DNA of 64,000 nucleotides from an uncultured Spirochaetaceae bacterium (lineage in GTDB: Bacteria; Spirochaetota; Spirochaetia; Sphaerochaetales; Sphaerochaetaceae). Under the pieces are notes generated by a model, which worked only from the letters and a program-made list of their open reading frames with translations, searched no databases and was not told the origin of the DNA. The stretch lies in assembly GCA_944389295.1 (NCBI GenBank), contig CALXLV010000032.1:30776-94775 (forward strand), in the 5' to 3' direction. Of this stretch, positions 52,465 to 59,991 are shown in pieces (within the stretch, counting starts at the first letter, position 1; each line of letters starts with the position of its first letter). The position numbers and the translations under genes are program-made.

Positions 52465-53427
52465 ATGACAAAAGAAGAACTTTTCACGACGTTCCATGAT
52501 ATCGGTCTCGTACCTGTCGTAAAGATCGACGATGCCGAGAAGGCAGTACCTCTTGCAAAGGCGCTGATAGACGGAGGAATCCCCTGCGCCGAGATCACAT
52601 TCCGCACTGCAGCCGCAGAAGAAGCAATCAGGAATGTCACAAAGGCATATCCGGAGATGCTCGTAGGAGCCGGAACTGTAATCAATCCCGAACTTGCAGA
52701 GAAGGCTGTCGCAGCCGGAGCCAAGTTCATCGTATCCGCAGGATTCAATCCCGAGACGGTGAAGTGGTGCCTTTCGCACAACATACCGGTAGTGCCCGGC
52801 GTATGCACGCCCTCTGAGATCGAGAAGGGACTTGCGATGGGCCTCGACGTGCTCAAGTTCTTCCCGGCGGAGGCTTCCGGCGGCGTGGCAATGCTCAAGG
52901 ACCTCTCCGGCCCGTTCTCACAGGTCAGGTTCATGACGACAGGCGGCATCAACATCAACAACCTCCCCGACTATGCAAAGGCATCAAACGTGCTCGCAAT
53001 CGGAGGATCGTGGATGGTCAAGGCCGATCTCATCAACGAAGAGAAGTGGGATGAGATAACTCGTCTCTGCAAGGAAGCGAGAGTAAAGCTGCAGGGCTTC
53101 ACGCTTGCACATGTCGGAATCAACCTTCCCGATGCGGATGCCGCAGCCTCTGTGTCAAACGAGTTCGCGAAGCTCGGACTGGAGGTAAAGAACGGCAACT
53201 CCTCCATCTTCATGAACAAGGAGATCGAGGTTCTGAAGAAGAACTACCTCGGAAAGAACGGACATCTCGCTTTCAGATGCAACGACATCGAGAGAGCAAT
53301 CTACTTCCTCAAGGGAGAGGGCTTCACAGTCAACGAGGAAACCGTATCCCGCGATGCGAAGGGAAAGATCAAGGTCTGCTACCTCAACGAGGAGATCGGC
53401 GGTTTCGCAATCCACCTCATAAAGTAA
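52465..53427 (+). CDS. eda: KDPG aldolase fused to a C-terminal VOC-like domain
   Basis: 320 residues from the ATG at 52465 (AAGGAGA upstream). Residues 1 to about 205 are the class I aldolase: PVVKIDDAEKAVPLAKALIDGGIPCAEITFRT with the catalytic Glu, GAGTVINPELAEKAVAAGA, and LKFFPAEASGG with the Schiff-base Lys. It cleaves KDPG to pyruvate and glyceraldehyde-3-phosphate. The extra 110 residues (FTLAHVGINLPDADAAASVSNEF, GHLAFRCNDIERAIYFLKGEGF, GGFAIHLIK) look like a glyoxalase/VOC-type paired beta-alpha-beta module. Its role is unknown. Confidence 0.9.
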   Translation: MTKEELFTTFHDIGLVPVVKIDDAEKAVPLAKALIDGGIPCAEITFRTAAAEEAIRNVTKAYPEMLVGAGTVINPELAEKAVAAGAKFIVSAGFNPETVKWCLSHNIPVVPGVCTPSEIEKGLAMGLDVLKFFPAEASGGVAMLKDLSGPFSQVRFMTTGGININNLPDYAKASNVLAIGGSWMVKADLINEEKWDEITRLCKEARVKLQGFTLAHVGINLPDADAAASVSNEFAKLGLEVKNGNSSIFMNKEIEVLKKNYLGKNGHLAFRCNDIERAIYFLKGEGFTVNEETVSRDAKGKIKVCYLNEEIGGFAIHLIK

Positions 53428-53457
53428 GGACTGAGACACATACATTTGAAAACCGGC

Positions 53458-53490
53458 AAAGCGGGGTTCACGCCCTGCTTTGTTCATTAA
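53458..53490 (+). terminator. Terminator of the aldolase gene
   Basis: AAAGCGGGG and CCCTGCTTT pair (one wobble) around six bases; the T run after it is weak (GTTCATT). Confidence 0.55.
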
Positions 53491-53729
53491 CAAGAATAAT
53501 CAGCATCATTTCGATATTCCGGTGAATGCTTCGGATCGAGCGAGAATCTCCACCCTCTTCCTGCCCGTCATCATCAATTGTCACAATCACTCCGTTCGTG
53601 AGCCGCGAAGTTCTTACTGAAACATCTTGCACAAAACACGATTACGGCCATACAGAAATGTTCAACTAATCCCTTGCAAAATATAAGAGAGTTTTTCTTA
53701 TATGCTGGTATATCTGCATAAACTCCAAA

Positions 53730-53785
53730 ATCATCAAGATAATCCTGATGAATAGGCCGGTAATCGTCAAAATAATTTTGATGAT
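53730..53785. promoter_or_regulatory. Pair of similar AT-rich palindromes
   Basis: Two dyads of about 23 bases, centred at 53741 and 53774, share the half-site ATCRTCAA. Their centres are 33 bases apart, about three helical turns, so a dimer pair could bind one DNA face. The 424-base gap 53428-53851 otherwise lacks a convincing gene. Confidence 0.5.
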
Positions 53786-53821
53786 TCCGCCTTAACATGA
53801 AACAGCACTGTTTAAAAACAG

Positions 53822-53848
53822 AAAAAGGCCGCACTTAAATGCACGACC
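53822..53848 (-). terminator. Terminator of mini-HTH gene 1
   Basis: An eight-base stem with wobble pairs around ATTTAA is followed on the minus strand by five T. It lies three bases past the stop codon. Confidence 0.65.
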
Positions 53849-53851
53849 TTA

Positions 53852-54058
53852 TCAGGACTTCTCAGAGAATCTGTATGCCCACTTAGTATCGCCCGCGGTG
53901 TATCTCCGCCTGTATTCGCGTACTGTATATGTGTTGAGCCCTGTCTCTCTGGCAGTCTTTTTATAACCGTAACCCTTCTCAAACAGGCTCAGACACTCAA
54001 GCCTCTTCTCCGAAGGTATCCATGAACGCGTGATGGAGGATTGTCTTTCTCCTGTCAT
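53852..54058 (-). CDS. Mini helix-turn-helix protein 1, lipoprotein-linked
   Basis: 68 residues from the ATG at 54058, with AGGAGG nine bases upstream. Almost the whole protein is one HTH: KRLECLSLFEKGYGYKKTAR, ETGLNTYTVREYRRRYTAG, DTKWAYR. This resembles the DNA-binding head of IS3-type OrfA or similar recombinase-associated proteins but lacks the rest. A close paralogue lies at 61810, in the same position after a lipoprotein gene. It is co-directional with the lipoprotein 64 bases upstream. The role (regulator or transposase remnant) is unknown. Confidence 0.75.
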   Translation of the reverse strand: MTGERQSSITRSWIPSEKRLECLSLFEKGYGYKKTARETGLNTYTVREYRRRYTAGDTKWAYRFSEKS

Positions 54059-54081
54059 GAAGATGTCCTCCTGAAATATGC

Positions 54082-54105
54082 GGGGCACACCTGCAAGTAT
54101 GCCCC
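54082..54105 (-). other. Intercistronic hairpin between lipoprotein and mini-HTH gene
   Basis: GGGGCACAC and GTATGCCCC pair around six bases (one wobble). No T run follows, so partial termination or RNA processing is likely. Confidence 0.5.
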
Positions 54106-54122
54106 GAGAAATCAATAGATGA

Positions 54123-54644
54123 TTAAGCCTGAGGTCCCTCAGCTACCTTCTCCGGGAAAACAGCATTGTCACCGAAAGTGAGCGTGATAGTAGGCTCTTC
54201 AGTATATTTCTGATCAGCAGAAATCCATGCTTTGATAGTCTTTGCTGCTGCAAGTTCAGGAGTATTGCCAAGGTAGATAATCTTATCTCCATCACCCTGA
54301 ACTTCAGCATTGTCATCTCCCTCGTTTGCAGGATCAACAGCTATCTTGAGCCAGCCATTCTCAGGCAGATCGAAGGAGAGAAGTGCATAGTATCCTTCAT
54401 CCTCGTTCTCACCATACATACCAACTTCTGTGACATAATTGAATGTTCCGGAAATAACACCATCAGCGCTGATCTTAACATCCTTCTGGAACGTCTCAGC
54501 TGTTGTATCAGCCTTGATAGGTGTTGTATCAAAATCACCGGCTTTGACAACCTCTGCATAATCAGGGCCATCATTGCCATCATCACATGCCACGAATCCG
54601 AATACGACCATCATTGCGAGAAGAGCAATAAGAATCTTCTTCAT
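54123..54644 (-). CDS. Small secreted lipoprotein, poly-G promoter cassette 1
   Basis: 173 residues from the ATG at 54644 (GGAGG upstream); the longer frame upstream crosses the promoter. Signal peptide MKKILIALLAMMVVFGFVAC with lipobox Cys20, then an Asp/Asn-rich start and beta-rich body (DGVISGTFNYVTEVGMYGEN, GYYALLSFDLPENGWLKIAV). No known domain recognised. The ribosome-binding site and first codons are almost identical to those of the lipoprotein gene at 63739, while the mature parts differ. A surface-exposed, switchable lipoprotein is likely. Confidence 0.82.
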   Translation of the reverse strand: MKKILIALLAMMVVFGFVACDDGNDGPDYAEVVKAGDFDTTPIKADTTAETFQKDVKISADGVISGTFNYVTEVGMYGENEDEGYYALLSFDLPENGWLKIAVDPANEGDDNAEVQGDGDKIIYLGNTPELAAAKTIKAWISADQKYTEEPTITLTFGDNAVFPEKVAEGPQA

Positions 54645-54679
54645 TTCAAATCCTCCATAAATGGGTTTTACTATGGAGA

Positions 54680-54712
54680 ATCCTACCCCCTCCCCCCGTT
54701 CATTTCTGTCAA
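54680..54712 (-). promoter_or_regulatory. Promoter with interrupted poly-G spacer (cassette 1)
   Basis: On the minus strand TTGACA (54707-54712) and TAGGAT (54680-54685) are 21 bases apart. The spacer ends in six G, one A and five G. The same two boxes with a G10 tract occur at 63770-63800. The present spacing is too long for good sigma-70 activity, so loss of G bases could switch it on. Confidence 0.6.
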
Positions 54713-54746
54713 GTCGAATCTTCGCTGAAAAATGTCGATATAGTTG

Positions 54747-54770
54747 AAAAATGCCCGGAAAACCGGGCAT
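54747..54770 (-). terminator. Terminator of the GH28 gene
   Basis: ATGCCCGG and CCGGGCAT pair around four bases; on the minus strand TTTTC follows. Confidence 0.85.
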
Positions 54771-54795
54771 CAAGAAGTCAGTATTCAGGATTTGC

Positions 54796-56145
54796 TCAAT
54801 GAGAGAGATTAACTCCGTCCTCTATTATGATCTTCTCACCTTCACATACCACTTCCACATTGTCGAGAGTGAGCTCAGCGTTGCGGATGCGGAAACCGCG
54901 GGAATGAGGTTCAGGCAGTCCGAGGTACATATCGCTCTCGTCCACCGGTCTGTCGGCATCAGGGGTTACCGCGAATGATGAGTTGCGTATGACGAGATTC
55001 CTGACAGGACTTTCCGGAAGGCCTACGGCCATTCCCGCAGAGGAACGCGAACCCTCCGCATGGCAGTCCTCTACGGTGATATTGCAGAGAGAGGGAGTAC
55101 CGTCGTTCACCGGCATGCTGTCAAGGGAGAAGAGCGACATATCATCGGTGCCGCATCTGTAGTACATGTTTATCACGAACGGACAGAGGTTGTTCCGCAT
55201 CGTTATGCGCCTGAATACGACATCGCGTATTATTCCGCCCCTCGTGCGCCTCGACTTTATCCTTATTCCCCTGTCAGTACCGTCAAGGAGGCAGTCCTCG
55301 GCAACCAGTCCCGATATCTCAGCAGCTGTCTCAGAGCCTATAACGGTGCCTCCATGCGCAGCTTTCACCGTGCATCCCTTTATAAGAACGTTCTTCGTCG
55401 GTATGTTGTCCTTTATGCCGTCAGGGCCTGATCCCGACTTGAGCGCTATTCCGTCATCGCCGACATCAACAATGCTGTCAAGTATTCTTACATTGCTTGA
55501 TGACTCTATATCGATGCCGTCTGTATTCGGAGCATCATAGGGATTTTTTATGTTGACGTTCCTGACTGTGACATTCTCAGAGAAGAGGAGATGCACCGTC
55601 CAGAACGGCGACTGCGTTATCGTTATTCCCTCTATGGTCACATCCTCACTGTTCTTCACCTGGATAAGAGGAGGACGCAGGAACTGATGATCTCTTCCGC
55701 CGCCGCCTCCAGGCTGGTTCCTGTAATCGGGATTGAGGGCTGCGAACTTCTTCTCGATCTCCATCTCGGGAGAGGTTATCTTCCTCCTTCTCCTGTCCAT
55801 GGCGATGTCCCACCACGCTTTTCCTGAGCCGTCTATCGTTCCTTCTCCCGTGATCACGACATCATTAGCGTTCTCTATGAAAACGCAGGGATGCATAGCC
55901 CAGCACTTCACGCCTTCCCATCTGGTGAATACAGGCTGGTAGAGGCTGAAATCAGGGATGAAGCGGAGAACAGCTCCCTTTTCAAGCACCAGCCTCGCTC
56001 CGGAGGGAATCTCCAGCGGGCCTGTCGAGTAGATTCCGGAGGGAAGCACGACTTCCCTCTCATATTTCAGGGCCTCCATGAGCCCTGCGGAGACATCCCG
56101 GCCATCTGCCGCTATACCGTATGAAAGAATATCTGCACGAGCCAT
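54796..56145 (-). CDS. GH28 polygalacturonase-family hydrolase
   Basis: 449 residues from the ATG at 56145 (AAAGGAGGAGCT upstream). Beta-helix with GH28 catalytic motifs: APNTDGIDIES, VGDDGIALKSG (the Asp pair), AHGGTVIGSE (the HG motif) and DRGIRIKSRRTRGG (RIK). It hydrolyses alpha-1,4-galacturonosyl or related bonds, probably as an exo enzyme on oligomers. There is no signal peptide, so it is cytosolic. It diverges from a TIM-barrel isomerase gene 51 bases away. Confidence 0.93.
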   Translation of the reverse strand: MARADILSYGIAADGRDVSAGLMEALKYEREVVLPSGIYSTGPLEIPSGARLVLEKGAVLRFIPDFSLYQPVFTRWEGVKCWAMHPCVFIENANDVVITGEGTIDGSGKAWWDIAMDRRRRKITSPEMEIEKKFAALNPDYRNQPGGGGGRDHQFLRPPLIQVKNSEDVTIEGITITQSPFWTVHLLFSENVTVRNVNIKNPYDAPNTDGIDIESSSNVRILDSIVDVGDDGIALKSGSGPDGIKDNIPTKNVLIKGCTVKAAHGGTVIGSETAAEISGLVAEDCLLDGTDRGIRIKSRRTRGGIIRDVVFRRITMRNNLCPFVINMYYRCGTDDMSLFSLDSMPVNDGTPSLCNITVEDCHAEGSRSSAGMAVGLPESPVRNLVIRNSSFAVTPDADRPVDESDMYLGLPEPHSRGFRIRNAELTLDNVEVVCEGEKIIIEDGVNLSH

Positions 56146-56196
56146 AGCTCCTCCTTTCTCCTTTACTTCCTCAGCTCCGGGTCTTATCCTTTCCAT

Positions 56197-57075
56197 ATGC
56201 CCAGAATAGGATACAGAGCACATGATTTCGGAAAATTCGACTCCGCGGAAGCCCTCGGGGAGAGAATTGAGAGCATCCGTCCATCCTTCATACAGCTGGC
56301 ACTCGGGAAGGTAATACCTTCCTCACTGCCGTGGAAGGAGTGGGATGAGGAATACATCTCATCAGTCACCTCGGTTCTCAGGAAGCACGGCGTGGAGGTA
56401 GCCATGATCGGCTGCTACATCAACCCCGTCCATCCTGACGATGACAGGAGGAAAAGCGAGATAGAACGCTTTGAGAAGTCCCTCTCGCTGGCCTCCGCCT
56501 TCGGCTGTCCCTATGTGGGCACTGAGACTGGAACGCGCAATCCGGAAGGAGGATACTCCATAGAGACTTCGTCGGAAAAGACGTTCTCCGTCTTTCTGGA
56601 CAGTCTTTCCAGAATGCTCGATGCGGCGGAACGCCACAACGCCTTTGTCGCGATGGAGGCCGTCGCACACACCCACACCATCTCATCTCCTGAACGCGTG
56701 AGGAAAGTGCTTGAGACCTTCCCTACAAGCCGCCTCAAGCTGATTCTCGACCCGGTAAACCTTATCCCATACACGGGAATACCGGAAGCCGACGGCGTTC
56801 CTCTCTCCATTCCCACGGAGGAAGCGGAGAGCAGATTCATCTCAGACATCCTCGATCTCTACGGCAGCCGCCTCGTCGCAGTCCATGCGAAGGACTACAT
56901 ACTGGACAGCTCCACAGGATTCAAGATCGGGAACCTGCCGGCACTCACCGGATGCTTCCGATGGAAGAACTTTGCCCGCGAGCTCAGAAGAAGAAATATA
57001 GATGTCCCATGGCTTCTTGAGAATCACAACCCGCTGACGGTGAAGGAGACTGCGGAAACCATGGAAAAATTCTAA
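56197..57075 (+). CDS. Sugar phosphate isomerase/epimerase-like TIM barrel
   Basis: 292 residues of the xylose-isomerase-like (AP endonuclease family 2) fold: IGYRAHDFGKF, EVAMIGCYINPVHPDD, VGTETGTRNPEGGY, VAMEAVAHTHTISSPER, LKLILDPVNLIPYTG, VAVHAKDYIL and LLENHNPLTVKET. The Glu, Asp, His and Glu metal ligands appear present. A sugar or cyclitol epimerase is likely; context suggests uronate or pectin-linked sugars. No Shine-Dalgarno; TATCCT lies six bases before the ATG with TTTACT 17 bases further, so the mRNA may be leaderless. Confidence 0.82.
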   Translation: MPRIGYRAHDFGKFDSAEALGERIESIRPSFIQLALGKVIPSSLPWKEWDEEYISSVTSVLRKHGVEVAMIGCYINPVHPDDDRRKSEIERFEKSLSLASAFGCPYVGTETGTRNPEGGYSIETSSEKTFSVFLDSLSRMLDAAERHNAFVAMEAVAHTHTISSPERVRKVLETFPTSRLKLILDPVNLIPYTGIPEADGVPLSIPTEEAESRFISDILDLYGSRLVAVHAKDYILDSSTGFKIGNLPALTGCFRWKNFARELRRRNIDVPWLLENHNPLTVKETAETMEKF

Positions 57076-57130
57076 CGCCGCGGCATCTGCAATTAACGGG
57101 CTTTTTTTGGATAAAAACGATAACTGACGG

Positions 57131-57148
57131 GGGATGCCGAAGCATCCC
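57131..57148 (-). other. Hairpin between convergent genes
   Basis: GGGATGC and GCATCCC pair around CGAA, just past the thymidine kinase stop. No T run follows on the minus strand, so it is a weak terminator or an mRNA end-stabilising stem. Confidence 0.4.
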
Positions 57149-57156
57149 TCGCTTCG

Positions 57157-58299
57157 CTAAAGCAGATACGGCTGGGAGAATGACACCGGATGCCTGTTCT
57201 CCGCAAGCACTTTCTCAAGATACGCGGTATCAAGAGAGAGCTCCGAGACGAGATGAACAAGAAGTGACTCTCCGATCAGATTCTGCTCGCAGAAGAGATA
57301 TGCCAGCGCCTTTTCCGCGATGTGCCCGGGAAGGATTGAGTTGAGATAGATTCCCGCATCATCCGAATCCCCGTAGCGGCAGATAAGGTTATCGTAGAGC
57401 ATCGAAGCCTCTGGCTTCTCATGCAGCGCCTCAAGCTCATTCATAAGCGCTTTGGTATTGCCCCTTCCGGCCTCCTCTCCCAGCGGCTTGAGCGTGAAGA
57501 ACGTGTACTCCTTGCCGGGAAGGAAGTGGTGCTCCTCGCATCTCGCCGCATAATTAGGTTCAAGATCGCTGTCCTTTATCCTGTCTCCGCCGACTACTAT
57601 CAGAGGATCGAAATAGAGGGCAGGGCACTCCTTCCCCTCCACCTGATAATACCTGTACGTATAGAAAGCGGAAGAGAGGCAGTCAGAATGCTCGCAGTAT
57701 GCTGTAAGAGGTATCACATCCGTGGCGATATCCAGCATCAAACGGGCCGTGGAATTGAAGAACTCCCTTCTGAAATTGAGTATCAGAGTGGGGAAAACGA
57801 ACATGCACCCCTTCTCGATCGCATAGTTCCGGGCCACATACGCGAGGCGCTCATCAAAGAAGGAAGCCTCATCGATTATGTATGTCCCCGCCTCAGGATT
57901 GTCCTTCATCACCTGCTCGAAGCCGAACGAATCCCTGATGCGTGCGATGTTCTCGCCGCATCTGATGTACCCCGAACGGTAAGCCATAGCATCGTCGGGA
58001 TAGTCGGAAAAACGCGCTCCGTCTATCTCAGAGCGGATGAAGAATACATTGCGCCTGTCGAGAACGCCCGTGGACGTAAGCGATGCGATCACGCTGCTCT
58101 TCTTTCTCGCAACGGCGGCATCCCTCCACACACGGGCGGCGAACTCCGTCTTGCCAGAACCCATCGGGCCAATGACAAGCACTCTGCGTCCCGGAGTGGT
58201 GAAATCGAAGTGAGTAAACGATTCATGGACATCGAGCGTCGGGAAACCGAGGGAGCGGAGGAAATCCGCTCCGGGAGTGTTGTTCTCAATGCTGGGCAT
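57157..58299 (-). CDS. tdk: Thymidine kinase (TK1 type) with long C-terminal extension
   Basis: 380 residues against about 190-220 in the usual enzyme. Walker A is [12 protein letters not shown], Walker B is [13 protein letters not shown], and the TK1 lasso domain shows [20 protein letters not shown] and [19 protein letters not shown], with Cys residues for zinc. Residues about 265-380 form an extra helical domain without recognised homology. It phosphorylates thymidine or deoxyuridine. It overlaps deoC by 14 bases, so deoxynucleoside salvage is one operon. Confidence 0.88.
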   Translation of the reverse strand: MPSIENNTPGADFLRSLGFPTLDVHESFTHFDFTTPGRRVLVIGPMGSGKTEFAARVWRDAAVARKKSSVIASLTSTGVLDRRNVFFIRSEIDGARFSDYPDDAMAYRSGYIRCGENIARIRDSFGFEQVMKDNPEAGTYIIDEASFFDERLAYVARNYAIEKGCMFVFPTLILNFRREFFNSTARLMLDIATDVIPLTAYCEHSDCLSSAFYTYRYYQVEGKECPALYFDPLIVVGGDRIKDSDLEPNYAARCEEHHFLPGKEYTFFTLKPLGEEAGRGNTKALMNELEALHEKPEASMLYDNLICRYGDSDDAGIYLNSILPGHIAEKALAYLFCEQNLIGESLLVHLVSELSLDTAYLEKVLAENRHPVSFSQPYLL

Positions 58300-58942
58300 T
58301 GGCTTCCCTTACGATCTGTATTCCGGCGCTCGCGCCTATGCGGTCTGCACCGGCCTCTATCATTGCAAGCGCGCTTTTGTAGTCCCTGACGCCGCCGGAT
58401 GCCTTGACGCGGAGCCTGTCTCCGACAGTTTTCTTCATCAGGGCGACATCGGCGACGGTCGCACCTCCCTTTGAGAATCCCGTGCTGGTCTTAACGAAAT
58501 CAGCACCGGCTTTCTCAGAGAGTTCACAGGCCTCGACCTTCTCCTCATCAGTAAGAAGGCATGTCTCGATTATAACCTTGAGAACCTTTCCCTCAGAAGC
58601 CTTCCTCACAGCCTTTATGTCGTCAAGAACAGCATCCTTCATTCCCGATTTCAGCCATCCGATGTTGATGACCATATCTATCTCATCGGCACCGTTCCTG
58701 ACAGCCGTCTCCGCCTCGTACGCCTTCGCCTCTGTGTCCATAGCGCCGAGGGGAAAACCGACAACCGTGCAGACTTTGACATCGCTGCCTTTAAGAAGAG
58801 CCGCAGCGGTCTTTACCCAGCAGGAATTGACGCAGACGGATGCGAAATGATTCTCCGCAGCCTCCCTGCAGAGCTTCTCTATTCTCTCCTTGTCCGCATC
58901 GGCGGCAAGAAGCGTATGATCGATGTACTTTGCTATATCCAT
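58286..58942 (-). CDS. deoC: Deoxyribose-phosphate aldolase
   Basis: 218 residues. Class I aldolase motifs: [81 protein letters not shown] (the Schiff-base region is later), [17 protein letters not shown] with the catalytic Lys, and [10 protein letters not shown]. It cleaves deoxyribose-5-phosphate to acetaldehyde and glyceraldehyde-3-phosphate. AAAGGAG precedes the ATG. Confidence 0.95.
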   Translation of the reverse strand: MDIAKYIDHTLLAADADKERIEKLCREAAENHFASVCVNSCWVKTAAALLKGSDVKVCTVVGFPLGAMDTEAKAYEAETAVRNGADEIDMVINIGWLKSGMKDAVLDDIKAVRKASEGKVLKVIIETCLLTDEEKVEACELSEKAGADFVKTSTGFSKGGATVADVALMKKTVGDRLRVKASGGVRDYKSALAMIEAGADRIGASAGIQIVREANAQH

Positions 58943-58969
58943 AAAAACTCCTTTGGATTCTCCCTTTCT

Positions 58970-59941
58970 TTATAGCATGCTTCCGAGGCGAGCATCACCG
59001 ATGCCGTCCGAAAGTGTCGGGCAGGACTCTCCGTCCCTCATTCTTGAGATTATCTCCGCAATCGCTATCTCGTCATCATTGAGAGGAGCAGGATAGAACC
59101 TGTTGCGGAAAACGGTGCGCTCTCCAAGAGTGACATGCGAGAGCGTCATCCCGATGTTGCCCATGGCGCTGTCACGATGAAAAACGAAGGGAATGAAACA
59201 CGGATAACCTCCCTCGCCTGTGATACTGACACCATTCTCCGTTATGACGCCGAGATTTCCCCTCACCTCTATCCTCTTCCCGTAGAGATATGAATGGTAC
59301 TGGTTGCCGGAGAAATCATTGATGAAAAGTCTGTCTCCGAAGCGGAGAATCCTCAGCTTCCTTGTGTACTCCTCCTTCTCACCCGAAAGGCAGAGTCCTG
59401 AGCGCGATCCTGTACACACGATGGATGACGGGAAGTCCAGTGTTCTTATCTCATCCGGCATGTCAGTGCCAAGACCCAGGATGGAACGTGCGACAGCCGC
59501 CGCATGATGGTTATGAAGCCCGGAGAGCATCAGCTGGTCAGGGTGTCCTATCATCCCAAGCGCTGCGCTCACTGAAGCGTAGAGAGGAGTGAGCATGTAC
59601 TGTTCGGCGACCGCACCGCGCATCTTCTCTACCTCATCACGCTCACTCTCCGTCAGCGCATGGAAGGATGTCTCGGAGAGAATATTCTCACCAAGCGCGC
59701 TGAGTTTCCTCATCAGGCCCATAAACCCTTCCCTTCCCGCTGAGACTACAGCAAAGTCATGCTCAGCGCTGAGAGCATCCGTGACAGAGGAGACGGCAGG
59801 AATCCCCTTTCCCCTCAGCTCTGCAGCTCGCTCCGGGCTGTGCGTATATACGGAAACAATGGAGAGAAGATCAGGAAGAGCCTCTGCTATGCGCATATAG
59901 AACATGGCTCTCCACCCAGTACCGAAAAGAACCGCTTTCAT
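58970..59941 (-). CDS. Divergent Gfo/Idh/MocA-like oxidoreductase
   Basis: 323 residues from the ATG at 59941. N-terminal Rossmann KAVLFGTGWRAMFYMRIAEALP; the usual EKP is replaced by SETSFHAL. A long beta-sheet C-terminal half contains HNHHAAAVARSILGLG. The loss of the EKP lysine suggests altered or non-catalytic function. TATAAT lies seven bases before the ATG with no Shine-Dalgarno. It ends 27 bases before deoC and may be co-transcribed with deoC-tdk. Confidence 0.75.
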   Translation of the reverse strand: MKAVLFGTGWRAMFYMRIAEALPDLLSIVSVYTHSPERAAELRGKGIPAVSSVTDALSAEHDFAVVSAGREGFMGLMRKLSALGENILSETSFHALTESERDEVEKMRGAVAEQYMLTPLYASVSAALGMIGHPDQLMLSGLHNHHAAAVARSILGLGTDMPDEIRTLDFPSSIVCTGSRSGLCLSGEKEEYTRKLRILRFGDRLFINDFSGNQYHSYLYGKRIEVRGNLGVITENGVSITGEGGYPCFIPFVFHRDSAMGNIGMTLSHVTLGERTVFRNRFYPAPLNDDEIAIAEIISRMRDGESCPTLSDGIGDARLGSML

Positions 59942-59991
59942 ATAAACAATTATAAGTTGAATCATCTTCTCCGCATTGATAATCTTCCTAT

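Noticed and set aside
53574..53834. Minus-strand 86-codon frame.
   Set aside because: It is made largely of the two palindromes and enters the terminator of mini-HTH 1; codon content is poor.
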